Positions 27,559 through 37,320 of a DNA stretch of 64,000 nucleotides are shown here, in pieces. The notes under the pieces were generated by a model. The model did not search any database. It was not told the origin of the DNA and was given only the letters and a program-made list of their open reading frames with translations. This stretch comes from Sulfuricella sp. (GTDB taxonomy: Bacteria > Pseudomonadota > Gammaproteobacteria > Burkholderiales > Sulfuricellaceae). Location: the NCBI GenBank assembly GCA_023266195.1, contig JAHFRP010000010.1, positions 62,001 through 126,000 of the forward strand, given 5' to 3'. A program made the position numbers and the translations under genes. The stretch's first letter is position 1; each line of letters starts with the position of its first letter.

Positions 27559-29547
27559 ATGACTGAAATGCAAAAACTCTACCTACTGGTACCGCTGGCG
27601 CCGCTGGCCGGGGCGGCGATCGCCGGCCTGTTCGGCTGGCTGGTCGGGCGCGCCGTTTCCCACTGGGTGACGATCATCGGCGTCGCGGTTTCCTTCTTCG
27701 CCTCGGTGCTGATCTTCCAGGACGTGATGGCCGGCCACACCTACAACGGCAGCGTCTACACCTGGCTGACCATGGGCGACACCCGCCTCGAAATCGGCTT
27801 CCTGATCGACCGCCTGACCACCCTGATGATGCTGGTGGTGACCTTCGTGTCCCTGATGGTGCACATCTACACCATCGGCTACATGCAGGAAGACCCCGGC
27901 TACCAGCGTTTCTTCAGCTACATCTCGCTGTTTACCTTCTCCATGCTGATGCTGGTGATGTCGAACAATTTCGTCCAGCTGTTCTTCGGCTGGGAGGCGG
28001 TGGGCCTGGTGTCCTACCTGCTGATCGGCTTCTGGTTCACGCGGGAGTCGGCGATCTACGCCAACCTGAAAGCTTTCCTGGTCAACCGCGTCGGCGACTT
28101 CGGCTTCCTTCTCGGCATCGGTCTGGTGTTGGCCTATTTCGGCTCGCTGGACTACGCCACCGTGTTTGCCCGCGCGCCGGAAATGGCGAACCACACCATC
28201 AGCCTGATCGGCGGACAGACATGGCCGCTCCTGACGGTGATCTGCATCCTGCTGTTCGTCGGCGCGATGGGCAAGTCGGCCCAGTTTCCGCTTCACGTCT
28301 GGCTGCCGGATTCGATGGAAGGCCCGACGCCGATCTCGGCGCTGATCCACGCCGCGACCATGGTCACCGCCGGCATTTTCATGGTGGCGCGCATGTCGCC
28401 GCTGTTCGAGCTTTCCGAAACCGCGCTGTCGGTGGTCATGGTGATCGGCGCCATCACCGCGCTGTTCATGGGTTTCCTCGGCGTGATCCAGAACGACATC
28501 AAGCGGGTGGTGGCTTATTCCACCCTGTCGCAGCTCGGCTACATGACGGTGGCGCTGGGCGCCTCGGCCTATCCGGTGGCGATTTTCCACCTGATGACCC
28601 ATGCCTTCTTCAAGGCGCTGCTGTTCCTGGCGGCGGGCTCGGTGATCATCGGCATGCACCATGACCAGGACATCCGCCACATGGGCGGCCTGCGCAAGTA
28701 CATGCCGATCACCTGGATCACCTCGCTGATCGGTTCGCTGGCGCTGATCGGCACGCCGTTCCTGGCGGGTTTCTACTCCAAGGACAGCATCATCGAGGCG
28801 GTCGGCCTGTCCCATCTGCCGGGCTCCGGCTTCGCCTACTTCGCCGTGGTGGCGGGGGTGTTCGTCACCGCGTTCTATTCCTTCCGCATGTATTTCCTGG
28901 TGTTCCACGGCCCGGAGCGCTTCCGCGAGCACCTCGGCCACGGCCATGGCCATGACGGCCACGGCCATGGCGGCGAGCCTCACGAATCGCCTTTCGTGGT
29001 GACCTTCCCGCTGGTCATGCTGGCGATCCCGTCGGCGCTGATCGGCTACATCGCCATCGAACCGCTGATGCTCGGCGACTATTTCCAGAATGCGATCCAC
29101 ATCGCGGGCAGCCATCCCGCCGTGGAGGAGCTCGGCAAGGAATTCCCCGGCGCCGCGGCGATGGCGCTGCATGCGGTGACCACGCTGCCGTTCTGGCTGG
29201 CGGCCGCCGGCGTCGGCCTGTCCTGGTTCTTCTACCTGAAACGCACCGACATCCCGGAGAAAATCCGGGCCCGTTTCAGCGTGATCTACGCCATCCTCGA
29301 CCGCAAGTACGGCTTCGACGAATTCAACGACTGGTTCTTCGCCGGCGGCGCGCGCATGCTCGGGCGCAGCCTGTGGAAGGGCGGCGACGTCGCGGTGATT
29401 GACAACTTCTTCGTCAACGGCACGGCGCGCCTGGTGGGCAGGATTTCGAGCCTGGTGCGCCATTTTCAGTCCGGTTACATTTTTCACTACGCTTTCGCCA
29501 TGATCATCGGGGTGTTCGTGCTGATGACGCTGTTCGTGAAGGGATAA
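27559..29547 (+). CDS. nuoL: NADH-quinone oxidoreductase subunit L
   Basis: 662 residues, antiporter-like proton pump with about 14 TM segments and a long lateral helix at the C-terminus. Core motifs are FFGWEAVGLVSYLLIGFW, GAMGKSAQFPLHVWLPDSME and LIHAATMVTAG. A His/Gly-rich loop (GHGHGHDGHGHGGEPH, about residues 460-475) might bind metal. ATG 27559 chosen; ATG 27568 is an alternative. Confidence 0.96.
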   Translation: MTEMQKLYLLVPLAPLAGAAIAGLFGWLVGRAVSHWVTIIGVAVSFFASVLIFQDVMAGHTYNGSVYTWLTMGDTRLEIGFLIDRLTTLMMLVVTFVSLMVHIYTIGYMQEDPGYQRFFSYISLFTFSMLMLVMSNNFVQLFFGWEAVGLVSYLLIGFWFTRESAIYANLKAFLVNRVGDFGFLLGIGLVLAYFGSLDYATVFARAPEMANHTISLIGGQTWPLLTVICILLFVGAMGKSAQFPLHVWLPDSMEGPTPISALIHAATMVTAGIFMVARMSPLFELSETALSVVMVIGAITALFMGFLGVIQNDIKRVVAYSTLSQLGYMTVALGASAYPVAIFHLMTHAFFKALLFLAAGSVIIGMHHDQDIRHMGGLRKYMPITWITSLIGSLALIGTPFLAGFYSKDSIIEAVGLSHLPGSGFAYFAVVAGVFVTAFYSFRMYFLVFHGPERFREHLGHGHGHDGHGHGGEPHESPFVVTFPLVMLAIPSALIGYIAIEPLMLGDYFQNAIHIAGSHPAVEELGKEFPGAAAMALHAVTTLPFWLAAAGVGLSWFFYLKRTDIPEKIRARFSVIYAILDRKYGFDEFNDWFFAGGARMLGRSLWKGGDVAVIDNFFVNGTARLVGRISSLVRHFQSGYIFHYAFAMIIGVFVLMTLFVKG

Positions 29548-29555
29548 GAACAAGC

Positions 29556-31034
29556 ATGTCTGGTTTGCCATTGTTAAGTCTGGTTATCTGGGTGCCGATT
29601 GCGGCCGGCGTCGCCGTGCTCGCCACCGGCAGCGACCGCAACGCCGGATTGGCGCGGGTATTGGCGCTGATCGGCGCGGTGGCCGGCCTCGTCGTCAGCC
29701 TGCCGCTCTATACCCAGTTCGATGCCCAGCAGGCGGGCATGCAGTTCGTCGAAATCAGCCCCTGGATCGAAACCTTCAAGGTGACCTACCATCTCGGCGT
29801 GGACGGCATTTCCATGCTGTTCATCCTGCTCACCAGCTTCACCACGGTGCTGGTGGTGCTGGCCGGCTGGCAGGTGATCGAGAAGCGCGTCGCCCAGTAC
29901 ATGGCGGCGTTCCTGATCATGTCCGGGCTGATGAACGGCGTGTTCGCGGCGCTCGACGGCATCCTGTTCTACGTGTTCTGGGAAGCGATGCTGATCCCGA
30001 TGTTCCTCGCCATCGGCGTCTGGGGCGGCCCGAACCGGGTCTACGCGGCGGTCAAGTTCTTCCTCTACACCCTGATCGGCTCGCTGTTGATGCTGGTGGC
30101 GCTGATTTATCTTTACAGCAAGAGCGGCACGTTCGAGATCCTCGATTTCCACCGCCTGCCGCTTTCGATGACCGAGCAGGTGCTGATTTTCTTCGCCTTT
30201 TTCATGGCGTTCGCGGTCAAGGTGCCGATGTGGCCGGTGCATACCTGGTTGCCGGACGCCCACGTCGAGGCGCCCACCGGCGGCTCGGTGGTGCTGGCGG
30301 CGATCATGCTGAAAGTCGGCGCCTACGGCTTCCTGCGCTTCTCCCTGCCGATCGCGCCGGACGCCAGCCATGCCCTGTCCGGCTTCATCATCACCCTGTC
30401 GCTGATCGCGGTGGTCTATATCGGCCTGGTGGCGCTGGTGCAGGCCGACATGAAAAAGCTGATCGCCTATTCCTCGATTTCGCACATGGGCTTCGTCACC
30501 CTGGGCATCTTCATCTTCAACACCTACGGCCTCGAAGGCGCGCTGGTGCAAATGGTTTCCCACGGCTTCATTTCGGCGGCGATGTTCCTTTGCGTCGGCG
30601 TACTGTACGACCGCATGCACAGCCGCCAGATCGCCGATTACGGCGGCGTGGCGAACCGGATGCCGATCTTCGCCGCGTTCTTCATGCTGTTTGCCATGGC
30701 CAACTCCGGCCTGCCCGCGACCAGCGGTTTCGTCGGCGAATTCATGGTGATCATGGGCTCGATCAAGGCGAATTTCTGGTATGCCTTCCTCGCCGCCAGC
30801 ACGCTGATCTTCGGCGCCGCCTACACGCTGTGGATGGTGAAACGGGTGGTGTTCGGCGCGGTCGCCAATAGCCATGTCGAGCAGTTGAACGACGTCTCGC
30901 CGCGCGAATTCCTGGTGCTCGGGCTGCTGGCCGTCGCCGTGCTCGGCATGGGCCTGTATCCGCTGCCCTTTACCGAGGTGATGCACCAGTCGGTAAGCAA
31001 CCTGCTGTCCCACGTGGCGCAAAGCAAGATATAA
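29556..31034 (+). CDS. nuoM: NADH-quinone oxidoreductase subunit M
   Basis: 492 residues, antiporter-like subunit. Key residues are in FYVFWEAMLIPMFLAIGVWGG (Glu), KVPMWPVHTWLPDAHVEAPTGGSV (Lys) and KKLIAYSSISHMG. Starts 8 nt after nuoL. The last codons plus stop (AGCAAGATATAAG) are duplicated 17 bp downstream at 31041-31053. Confidence 0.97.
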   Translation: MSGLPLLSLVIWVPIAAGVAVLATGSDRNAGLARVLALIGAVAGLVVSLPLYTQFDAQQAGMQFVEISPWIETFKVTYHLGVDGISMLFILLTSFTTVLVVLAGWQVIEKRVAQYMAAFLIMSGLMNGVFAALDGILFYVFWEAMLIPMFLAIGVWGGPNRVYAAVKFFLYTLIGSLLMLVALIYLYSKSGTFEILDFHRLPLSMTEQVLIFFAFFMAFAVKVPMWPVHTWLPDAHVEAPTGGSVVLAAIMLKVGAYGFLRFSLPIAPDASHALSGFIITLSLIAVVYIGLVALVQADMKKLIAYSSISHMGFVTLGIFIFNTYGLEGALVQMVSHGFISAAMFLCVGVLYDRMHSRQIADYGGVANRMPIFAAFFMLFAMANSGLPATSGFVGEFMVIMGSIKANFWYAFLAASTLIFGAAYTLWMVKRVVFGAVANSHVEQLNDVSPREFLVLGLLAVAVLGMGLYPLPFTEVMHQSVSNLLSHVAQSKI

Positions 31035-31064
31035 GCGCGCAGCAAGATATAAGAAAGACGTTAG

Positions 31065-32513
31065 ATGATCATCGCCATGCCCGACCTGACTCCCGCGCTG
31101 CCCGAAATTTTCGTGCTGATCATGGCATGTTCGATTCTGGTGGTGGACCTGTTCCTTACCGGAAAAAATCGCTTCATCAGCTACGCCCTGACCCAGCTGA
31201 CCCTGCTCGGCGCGGCCTGGATCACCGTGACGACCAGCACCGCGGACGTGACGAGCACGTTCGGCGGCCTGTTCGTCGATGATGCGTTGTCCGACGTGCT
31301 CAAGCTGATGACCTACATCGCGGTTTCGGTGATGCTGATCTATTCGCGCAACTACACCCACGTGCGCAACCTGTTCAACGGCGATTTCTTCGTGCTGGTG
31401 CTGTTCGCCCTGCTCGGCATGATGGTGATGATTTCGGCCAGCCATTTCCTCAGCCTGTACCTCGGCCTGGAACTCCTGTCGCTCTCCCTGTATTCGCTGG
31501 TGGCGCTGCAACGCGATTCGGCGCAGGCGACCGAGGCGGCGATGAAGTATTTCGTGCTTGGCGCACTGGCCTCCGGCTTGCTGCTCTATGGCATGTCGAT
31601 GATCTACGGCGCCACCGGCAGCCTGGAACTGGCCAAGGTGGCGGAGGCGGTGCAGCAGGGCGCGGGCGGCAGGACGCTGCTGGTGTTCGGCCTGGTATTC
31701 GTCGTCGCCGGCCTGGCGTTCAAGCTCGGCGCGGTGCCGTTCCATATGTGGGTGCCCGACGTGTACCACGGCGCGCCGACCGCGGTTACGCTGTTCGTCG
31801 GCTCCGCGCCGAAGATCGCCGCTTTCGCCTTCGTCCTGCGCCTCCTGGTGCAGGGGCTGCCGAGCCTGGTGCACGACTGGCAGGGAATGCTGATGATCCT
31901 GGCGGTGCTGTCGATGGCGATCGGCAACCTCACCGCCATCGCGCAAACCAACATCAAGCGCATGCTGGCCTATTCCACCATTTCCCACATGGGCTTCCTG
32001 CTGCTCGGCTTCCTCTCCGGCAGCCTCAACGGCTACAGCAGCTCGATGTTCTACGTGCTGACCTACGTGTTGATGACGCTGGGCACCTTCGGCATGGTCA
32101 TGCTGCTGTCGCGCAAGGGCTTCGAGGCGGAAAACCTGGACGATTTCAAGGGGCTCAACCAGCGCAATCCCTGGTACGCCTTCCTGATGTTGCTGCTGAT
32201 GTTCTCCATGGCCGGCGTGCCGCCGACGGTGGGCTTCTATGCCAAGCTGTCGGTGCTCCAGGCGGCGCTCCAGGCGGGCTTCGTCTGGCTGGTGGTGTTT
32301 GCCGTGCTGATGTCGGTGATCGGCGCGTTTTACTACCTGCGCATCGTCAAGCTGATGTATTTCGATGCGCCGACGGATCGGGAAGCGATTACTCCGCAGC
32401 CCGACATGACCACCCTGCTGAGCCTGAACGGCCTGGCCGTGCTGGCGCTCGGCATCCTGCCGCAGCCGTTGATGGCGCTGTGCGCCTACAGCATCCAGCA
32501 CTCGCTGCTATGA
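31065..32513 (+). CDS. nuoN: NADH-quinone oxidoreductase subunit N
   Basis: 482 residues, third antiporter-like subunit, with about 14 TM segments, [16 protein letters not shown] (Glu), [20 protein letters not shown] (Lys) and [14 protein letters not shown]. The start is ATG 31065 or 31077 ([14 protein letters not shown]), four codons later; both lack a strong ribosome binding site. Confidence 0.96.
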   Translation: MIIAMPDLTPALPEIFVLIMACSILVVDLFLTGKNRFISYALTQLTLLGAAWITVTTSTADVTSTFGGLFVDDALSDVLKLMTYIAVSVMLIYSRNYTHVRNLFNGDFFVLVLFALLGMMVMISASHFLSLYLGLELLSLSLYSLVALQRDSAQATEAAMKYFVLGALASGLLLYGMSMIYGATGSLELAKVAEAVQQGAGGRTLLVFGLVFVVAGLAFKLGAVPFHMWVPDVYHGAPTAVTLFVGSAPKIAAFAFVLRLLVQGLPSLVHDWQGMLMILAVLSMAIGNLTAIAQTNIKRMLAYSTISHMGFLLLGFLSGSLNGYSSSMFYVLTYVLMTLGTFGMVMLLSRKGFEAENLDDFKGLNQRNPWYAFLMLLLMFSMAGVPPTVGFYAKLSVLQAALQAGFVWLVVFAVLMSVIGAFYYLRIVKLMYFDAPTDREAITPQPDMTTLLSLNGLAVLALGILPQPLMALCAYSIQHSLL

Positions 32514-32806
32514 GCCAGGCCCTGGTCCTCCTGGCGCTGGCGTTTGCGGCCGCCAATTTGCCGTTCCTGACCGAGCGCCGCCTGTTCGTCCTGCCGACCG
32601 AGGGCGGCAAAAGCTTGGCTTGGCGCCTGCTGGAGCTGGTGCTGATGTATTTCGTGGTCGGCGGCCTGGCCTGGGCTGTGGAAAGAAACCTGGGCCCGGT
32701 ACAGGCGCAGCACTGGGAGTTCTACGCCACCACCGTTTGCCTGTTTTTGGTGTTCGCCTATCCCGGCTTTACCTATCGCTATCTCTGGCGCCATCACGGC
32801 GCCTGA
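32510..32806 (+). CDS. DUF2818 family membrane protein
   Basis: 98 residues and three hydrophobic segments; ATG overlaps the nuoN stop (ATGA). Homologues follow nuoN in betaproteobacteria, which suggests a complex I-related accessory role that is not established. Confidence 0.88.
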   Translation: MSQALVLLALAFAAANLPFLTERRLFVLPTEGGKSLAWRLLELVLMYFVVGGLAWAVERNLGPVQAQHWEFYATTVCLFLVFAYPGFTYRYLWRHHGA

Positions 32807-32822
32807 ACGACTCCAACCACCC

Positions 32823-32895
32823 GTAGGCCGGGTACGCTGTGCCTGACGGTTTGCTGGAGCGGGGCAAATTGTCGGGCACGGGGTGCCCGACCTAC
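32823..32895. repeat. palindromic repeat after the nuo operon (GTCGGGCAC type)
   Basis: GTAGGCCGGGTACGC near 32823 is answered by GTCGGGCACGGGGTGCCCGA and CCTAC at 32871-32895; the right part forms a GTCGGGCAC-GGG-GTGCCCGAC hairpin. No T-run follows, so it is a repeat more than a classical terminator. Confidence 0.65.
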
Positions 32896-32932
32896 GCTAG
32901 TGTCTCGCCGCCATTGATCCCCTGAGAATTTT

Positions 32933-33502
32933 ATGGATAAGCCGGATTTGACGGAAAAACAGTTGTCCAGCAGCGCCGTCTACGACGGCCGCCTGCTTCA
33001 CGTGCGGGAAGACGAGGTGCTGCTGCCCAACGGCAACACATCGAGGCGCGAGTACATCGTTCACCCCGGCGCGGTAGTGGTCGTGCCCCTGCTGGCCAAC
33101 GGCGACGTGCTGATGGTGCGCCAGTTCCGCTATCCGCTGCGGTGCGAGTTCCACGAACTGCCCGCCGGCAAGATCGATCCCGGCGAGGATACCCTGGTCT
33201 GCGGCCAGCGCGAGCTGCTGGAGGAAACCGGCTACAAGGCCGGCGCCTGGGATTTCCTCACCACCATTCATCCCTGCATCGGCTACTCGGACGAACGGAT
33301 ACTGGTCTATCTGGCGCGCGACCTGACCGAGCACGGCCACCGCCGCGACGAGGACGAGTTCCTGGAAAATGTCCGGCTGCCGCTGGATACCGCCCTGGCA
33401 TGGGTGCGCGAAGGGCGCATCAGCGACGTCAAGACCATGGTCGGCCTGTTCTGGGCGGAGAAAGTGGCGCAAGGGATTTGGCAAACCGGCGAACTGGCGT
33501 AG
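32933..33502 (+). CDS. NUDIX hydrolase, ADP-ribose pyrophosphatase type
   Basis: 189 residues. The NUDIX box is GKIDPGEDTLVCGQRELLEE followed by TGY, fitting GX5EX7REUXEEXGU. The preceding RQFRYPLRCEFHELPAG is characteristic of ADP-ribose/ADP-sugar pyrophosphatases (NudF-like). Commonly found close to nuoN in betaproteobacteria. Confidence 0.88.
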   Translation: MDKPDLTEKQLSSSAVYDGRLLHVREDEVLLPNGNTSRREYIVHPGAVVVVPLLANGDVLMVRQFRYPLRCEFHELPAGKIDPGEDTLVCGQRELLEETGYKAGAWDFLTTIHPCIGYSDERILVYLARDLTEHGHRRDEDEFLENVRLPLDTALAWVREGRISDVKTMVGLFWAEKVAQGIWQTGELA

Positions 33503-33599
33503 ATGGCATTCTCGTGCGCGGCTGATGCACCGCCTTCAGCGTTGCCCCCCGGCGGCAAGTGTTGAAGCCCCGGTTCGGCGCCACGATCCAGCCGCATCT

Positions 33600-33628
33600 C
33601 TTGAAATCCACCTTTCATGGCCCCATTA
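33600..33628 (+). promoter_or_regulatory. sigma-32-type heat-shock promoter of htpG
   Basis: CTTGAAA (33600-33606), a 14-bp spacer and CCCCATTA (33621-33628) match the sigma-32 consensus CTTGAA-N13-15-CCCCAT. It lies 34 bp before the htpG start, within range for a short leader. Confidence 0.8.
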
Positions 33629-33662
33629 ACAACCCGTTCGTTAACCGGGAGAACCAACCATC

Positions 33663-35573
33663 ATGACCGTACAAACTCACAAAGAAACCTTGGGCTTCCA
33701 GACCGAAGTCAGCCAGCTGCTGAAGCTGATGATCCATTCCTTGTACAGCAACAAGGAGATTTTCCTGCGCGAGCTGATTTCCAACGCGTCGGACGCCGCC
33801 GACAAGCTACGCTTCGAAGCGCTGGCGGACGATGCCCTGATGGCCGGCGATGCCGAGCTGAAAATCCGGATTTCCTTCGACAAGGACGCGCGCACCCTGA
33901 CCCTCGCCGACAACGGCATCGGCATGTCGCGCCAGGAGGTGATCGACCATATCGGCACCATCGCCAAGTCCGGCACGCGCCAGTTCTTCGAATCGCTCAC
34001 CGGCGACCAGGCCAAGGACGCCAACCTGATCGGCCAGTTCGGCGTGGGTTTCTACTCCGCCTTCATCGTCGCCGACAAGGTGACGCTGACCACCCGCCGC
34101 GCCGGCCTCACCGCCGAGCATGGCGTGCGCTGGGAATCCGCCGGCGAGGGTGACTACACGCTGGAAACGGTGGAGAAGGCCGAGCGCGGCACCGAAGTTG
34201 TCCTGCATTTGCGCGAGGGCGAGGACGAGGTGCTCAATAGCTGGCACATCAAGGGCATCGTCAAGAAATACTCCGACCACATCACCCTGCCGATCATGAT
34301 GGTGAAGGAAGAGTGGGACGAGGAGAAGAAGGAAACCGTGCCCACCGCCGAGGAAGAAGCGGTGAACCAGGCCAGCGCCTTGTGGGCGCGGCCGAAGAGC
34401 GAAGTGACCGCCGACCAGTACGAGGAATTCTACAAGCACGTGGCGCACGACTTCGAGGCGCCGCTGGCCTATACCCACAGCAAGGTGGAGGGCAAGCAGG
34501 AATACACCCAGCTGCTCTACATCCCGGCGCGCGCGCCGTTCGACCTGTGGGACCGCGAGGCGCGCCACGGCATCAAGCTCTACGTGCGCCGCGTGTTCAT
34601 CATGGACGACGCCGAGCAGCTGATGCCGCGCTATCTGCGCTTCGTGCGCGGAGTGATCGATTCCAACGATCTGCCGCTCAACGTGTCGCGCGAGATTCTC
34701 CAGCACAGCAAGGATATCGATTCCATCCGCGCCGGCTCGGTCAAGAAAGTGCTCGGCCTGCTCGACGATCTGGCCGCGAACGACAAGGAAAAATACGCCA
34801 AATTCTGGGGCGAGTTCGGCAAGGTCATCAAGGAAGGCGCCGGCGAGGACCACGCCAACAAGGAACGCATCGCCAAGCTCCTGCGCTTCGCCTCGACCCA
34901 GGCCGACACCGCCGACCAGACGGTGGGGCTGGCCGACTACATCGGCCGCATGAAGGAAGGCCAGGACAAGATTTACTACGTCACCGCCGACAGCTTCGCC
35001 GCCGCCAAGCACAGCCCGCACCTGGAAATTTTCCGCAAGAAAGGCATCGAGGTGCTGCTCCTGTCCGACCGGGTGGACGAGTGGGTGGTGTCCAACCTCA
35101 CCGAGTTCGACGGCAAGGCGCTGCAATCGGTGGCGAAGGGCGAGCTCGACCTGGGCAGGCTGGAAGACGAGGCCGACAAGAAAGAGCAGGAGAAGGAAGC
35201 CGACGAGTTCAAGGGCCTGACCAACCAGGTCAAGGAGGCGCTGGGCGACAAGGTCAAGGAAGTGCGCGTCACCTACCGCCTGACCAGTTCCCCGGCGTGC
35301 CTGGTGGCCGACGCGCACGACATGGGCGGCAACCTCGCCCGTCTGCTCAAGTCGGTCGGCCAGGACGCGCCGCAGAGCAAGCCGATTCTGGAAATCAACC
35401 CGCACCACCCGCTGGTGCAGAAGCTCAAGGGCGAGGCGGGCGGCGAGCGCTTCGGCGACTGGAGCCACACCCTGTTCGACCAGGCGCTGCTGGCCGAGGG
35501 CGGCCAGCTGGAAGACCCGGCGGGCTTCGTGCAGCGGCTGAACGGGCTGTTGCTGGCGATGTCGGGGAAGTGA
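33663..35573 (+). CDS. htpG: Hsp90 chaperone HtpG
   Basis: 636 residues. The GHKL ATPase N-domain shows [29 protein letters not shown] and [11 protein letters not shown]; the middle domain carries the client/ATP-regulating Arg in [10 protein letters not shown]; the C-domain dimerises. The spacing from 34301 is rich in Glu/Lys, the charged linker. ATG 33663 follows GGGAGAACC. ATP-driven folding chaperone induced by heat. Confidence 0.97.
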   Translation: MTVQTHKETLGFQTEVSQLLKLMIHSLYSNKEIFLRELISNASDAADKLRFEALADDALMAGDAELKIRISFDKDARTLTLADNGIGMSRQEVIDHIGTIAKSGTRQFFESLTGDQAKDANLIGQFGVGFYSAFIVADKVTLTTRRAGLTAEHGVRWESAGEGDYTLETVEKAERGTEVVLHLREGEDEVLNSWHIKGIVKKYSDHITLPIMMVKEEWDEEKKETVPTAEEEAVNQASALWARPKSEVTADQYEEFYKHVAHDFEAPLAYTHSKVEGKQEYTQLLYIPARAPFDLWDREARHGIKLYVRRVFIMDDAEQLMPRYLRFVRGVIDSNDLPLNVSREILQHSKDIDSIRAGSVKKVLGLLDDLAANDKEKYAKFWGEFGKVIKEGAGEDHANKERIAKLLRFASTQADTADQTVGLADYIGRMKEGQDKIYYVTADSFAAAKHSPHLEIFRKKGIEVLLLSDRVDEWVVSNLTEFDGKALQSVAKGELDLGRLEDEADKKEQEKEADEFKGLTNQVKEALGDKVKEVRVTYRLTSSPACLVADAHDMGGNLARLLKSVGQDAPQSKPILEINPHHPLVQKLKGEAGGERFGDWSHTLFDQALLAEGGQLEDPAGFVQRLNGLLLAMSGK

Positions 35574-35577
35574 ACCT

Positions 35578-35633
35578 GTAGGGCCGAATTCATTCTGCCA
35601 GCTGGCTTGGCTCGGCCGAATGACCGGCCCTAC
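35578..35633. repeat. repeat downstream of htpG, family E copy 2
   Basis: GTAGGGCCGAATTCATTC at 35578-35595 is mirrored by GAATGACCGGCCCTAC at 35618-35633. It shares CGAATTCATTC and the leading GTAGGG with the copy at 27120. Confidence 0.7.
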
Positions 35634-35638
35634 GTTCA

Positions 35639-35666
35639 AGGGCGCCTCAAGCGGGGCGCCCTTTTT
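35639..35666 (+). terminator. rho-independent terminator of htpG
   Basis: GGGCGCC-TCAAGCG-GGGCGCCC followed by TTTTT. It sits 66 bp after the htpG stop and ends at the 3' end of the convergent NUDIX gene, so it may act on both if A-rich pairing suffices on the other strand. Confidence 0.85.
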
Positions 35667-36213
35667 ATTCGCGCAAGATTCGCTCGATATCGCCCACGTG
35701 CAGGCTGAATGCGCCCTTGCGCCGGTCCGCGAAGAAGTGGCGCAGGGTGTTGCGCACGCTGGAAAAGGCCAGCTCGTCCCAAGGCATCGCCTCCTCGCCG
35801 AACAGGGCGACTTCCAGGCTTTCGCTGCCGGGCCTGAAATCGAGGTCGAGCAGGCGGCTGCGGAAAAATACGTGCACCTGGCTGATGTGGGGAATGCTGT
35901 ATACCGTGTAGAGCTTGTCGATTTCCACTCGGGCGCAGGCTTCCTCGGCGGTTTCGCGCGCCGCGGCCTGGGCCACGGTCTCGTTGTTTTCCATGAATCC
36001 CGCCGGCAGGGTCCACTTGCCGTGGCGCGGCTCGATGGCGCGGCGGCACAGCAATATCCGGCCTTCCCACTCGGGGATCGCGCCGACCACCAGTTTCGGG
36101 TTTTCGTAGTGAATCGTACCGCATTGCGCGCAGACATAGCGCGGACGGTCGTCGCCGGGAGGTATCCCGAGGCTGATTTTCGCGCCGCATTGGCTGCAAT
36201 AATTCATCGTCAT
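35665..36213 (-). CDS. NUDIX hydrolase with N-terminal zinc ribbon
   Basis: 182 residues. The first 35 residues hold two CxxC knuckles, CSQC and CAQC, followed by YENPKLVVGAIPEWEGRILL; the NUDIX box is GFMENNETVAQAAARETAEE. This arrangement resembles the zinc-ribbon NUDIX group near NudC (NAD/RNA-cap pyrophosphatases), but the NudC substrate motif SQPWPFPxS is absent, so the substrate is unknown. Confidence 0.85.
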   Translation of the reverse strand: MTMNYCSQCGAKISLGIPPGDDRPRYVCAQCGTIHYENPKLVVGAIPEWEGRILLCRRAIEPRHGKWTLPAGFMENNETVAQAAARETAEEACARVEIDKLYTVYSIPHISQVHVFFRSRLLDLDFRPGSESLEVALFGEEAMPWDELAFSSVRNTLRHFFADRRKGAFSLHVGDIERILRE

Positions 36214-36606
36214 GGGAGCGCCAAGGTATCAAAAAACAGGGTTGATGGATAGGGGGGTAAAGCCTGACGGATTATGCACAGATTCTGTGGATAATATTGT
36301 GGAAAATTTAGGGCAAACTGGCCTAAGTGCTTTTCCGGCAAGACGGTTTATTACTGTCACCAAAAAACAGGCTACAATTTTATCGTTTAAAAACAATTCT
36401 ATAAATAATTATGCAGAGTTTGTCAATTTGCTCGATAATTGATGTTCAGATTTCGCAAATTGTGCATTATTCACATATTTAAGGCTGTTTCTGTCATCGG
36501 TCATCCCGCCGAGGGACGATGATTTTTGATTCGGGGTAAACTTGCTCCCGTTTCGGCCGATATACAAAGATTGGCGATTCAAAATCTGGTGCGCTAGGCG
36601 GATTCG
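36214..36606. other. AT-rich intergenic region with a perfect DnaA box
   Basis: 393 bp without a gene, markedly AT-rich compared with both sides. TGTGGATAA (36286-36294) is the complement of the consensus DnaA box TTATCCACA; a weaker TTGTGGAAA follows at 36297. The region must also contain the promoters of the divergent NUDIX and adhesin-like genes. Confidence 0.5.
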
Positions 36607-37281
36607 ATGCAAAATACGATTATGAAAATGAAATGGCAACATGCGGCGGTGGCAGCGGTATTGCTGCTTCCGTTGCGGGTGGGAGCTGCCGCCTGGTCGG
36701 CGGTGATTTCAGAAGCAAGTATGCGCAGCGAAGTCGATGTCGCCAGTTTCATCCGGCAGGGCAAAGTCGTGACCGCCTGGGAACGCGAAGTTTATACCGA
36801 GCAGACGCAGGCGCAGCCCGGCGATTTCTACTTCAAGTCGGCAAAAACCCTGGTGCGCTACAACTGCGACGGCCGCACCATGGAACAGCTGATGAAGGTG
36901 TATTACGACCAGGACGGCAGCGAGATCAAGACCGTCAACGCCAACTACTACGGCCGGCCGGATTTTATCGTTCCGGATACCGATGGCGAGCGGATGTTCG
37001 AGTATGTCTGCAACTACAAGAAACCCGTGGAAAAAAAGGCCATCGTCGCCAGGAAGACGGTAAAATCGAAAGTGGCGGACACGACTCCCGATCCACTTGC
37101 CGGTAAGGGAAAAGACGCCGCGCCGTCCAAGGCGACCAAGACGGCCGAAACAGGCGCCAAACCCGCCGAGGCCAAACCTGCGGCCAAACTTTCCACGCGA
37201 TCGTTGCCGATCCTCAAACCCCCGGGTGTGATAGTCAAACCGGTTTCCGCCGAAGCGCCCAAGGGCGCGGCCGAGAAATAA
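36607..37281 (+). CDS. surface-adhesin protein E-like exported protein
   Basis: 224 residues (ATG 36607; 36622 and 36628 also possible). A signal peptide ends near VGAAAWS. Residues 30-140 have the layout of the protein E family (short beta strands, two conserved Cys in YNCDGRT and YVCNYK likely forming a disulfide). The C-terminal 80 residues are Lys/Ala/Pro-rich and low in complexity. The family call is moderate; binding partners unknown. Confidence 0.65.
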   Translation: MQNTIMKMKWQHAAVAAVLLLPLRVGAAAWSAVISEASMRSEVDVASFIRQGKVVTAWEREVYTEQTQAQPGDFYFKSAKTLVRYNCDGRTMEQLMKVYYDQDGSEIKTVNANYYGRPDFIVPDTDGERMFEYVCNYKKPVEKKAIVARKTVKSKVADTTPDPLAGKGKDAAPSKATKTAETGAKPAEAKPAAKLSTRSLPILKPPGVIVKPVSAEAPKGAAEK

Positions 37282-37320
37282 CCTGCTAGTCCACCCCATG
37301 TCCAATCAGGGGCGACGATA

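Noticed and set aside
29574-32501. Antisense frame of 975 codons across nuoM-nuoN (also long ones opposite nuoL, nuoF, nuoG, htpG)
   Set aside because: Complement of highly GC-biased genes; compositions rich in His/Arg/Gln, no start signals and no families. The sense genes are certain.
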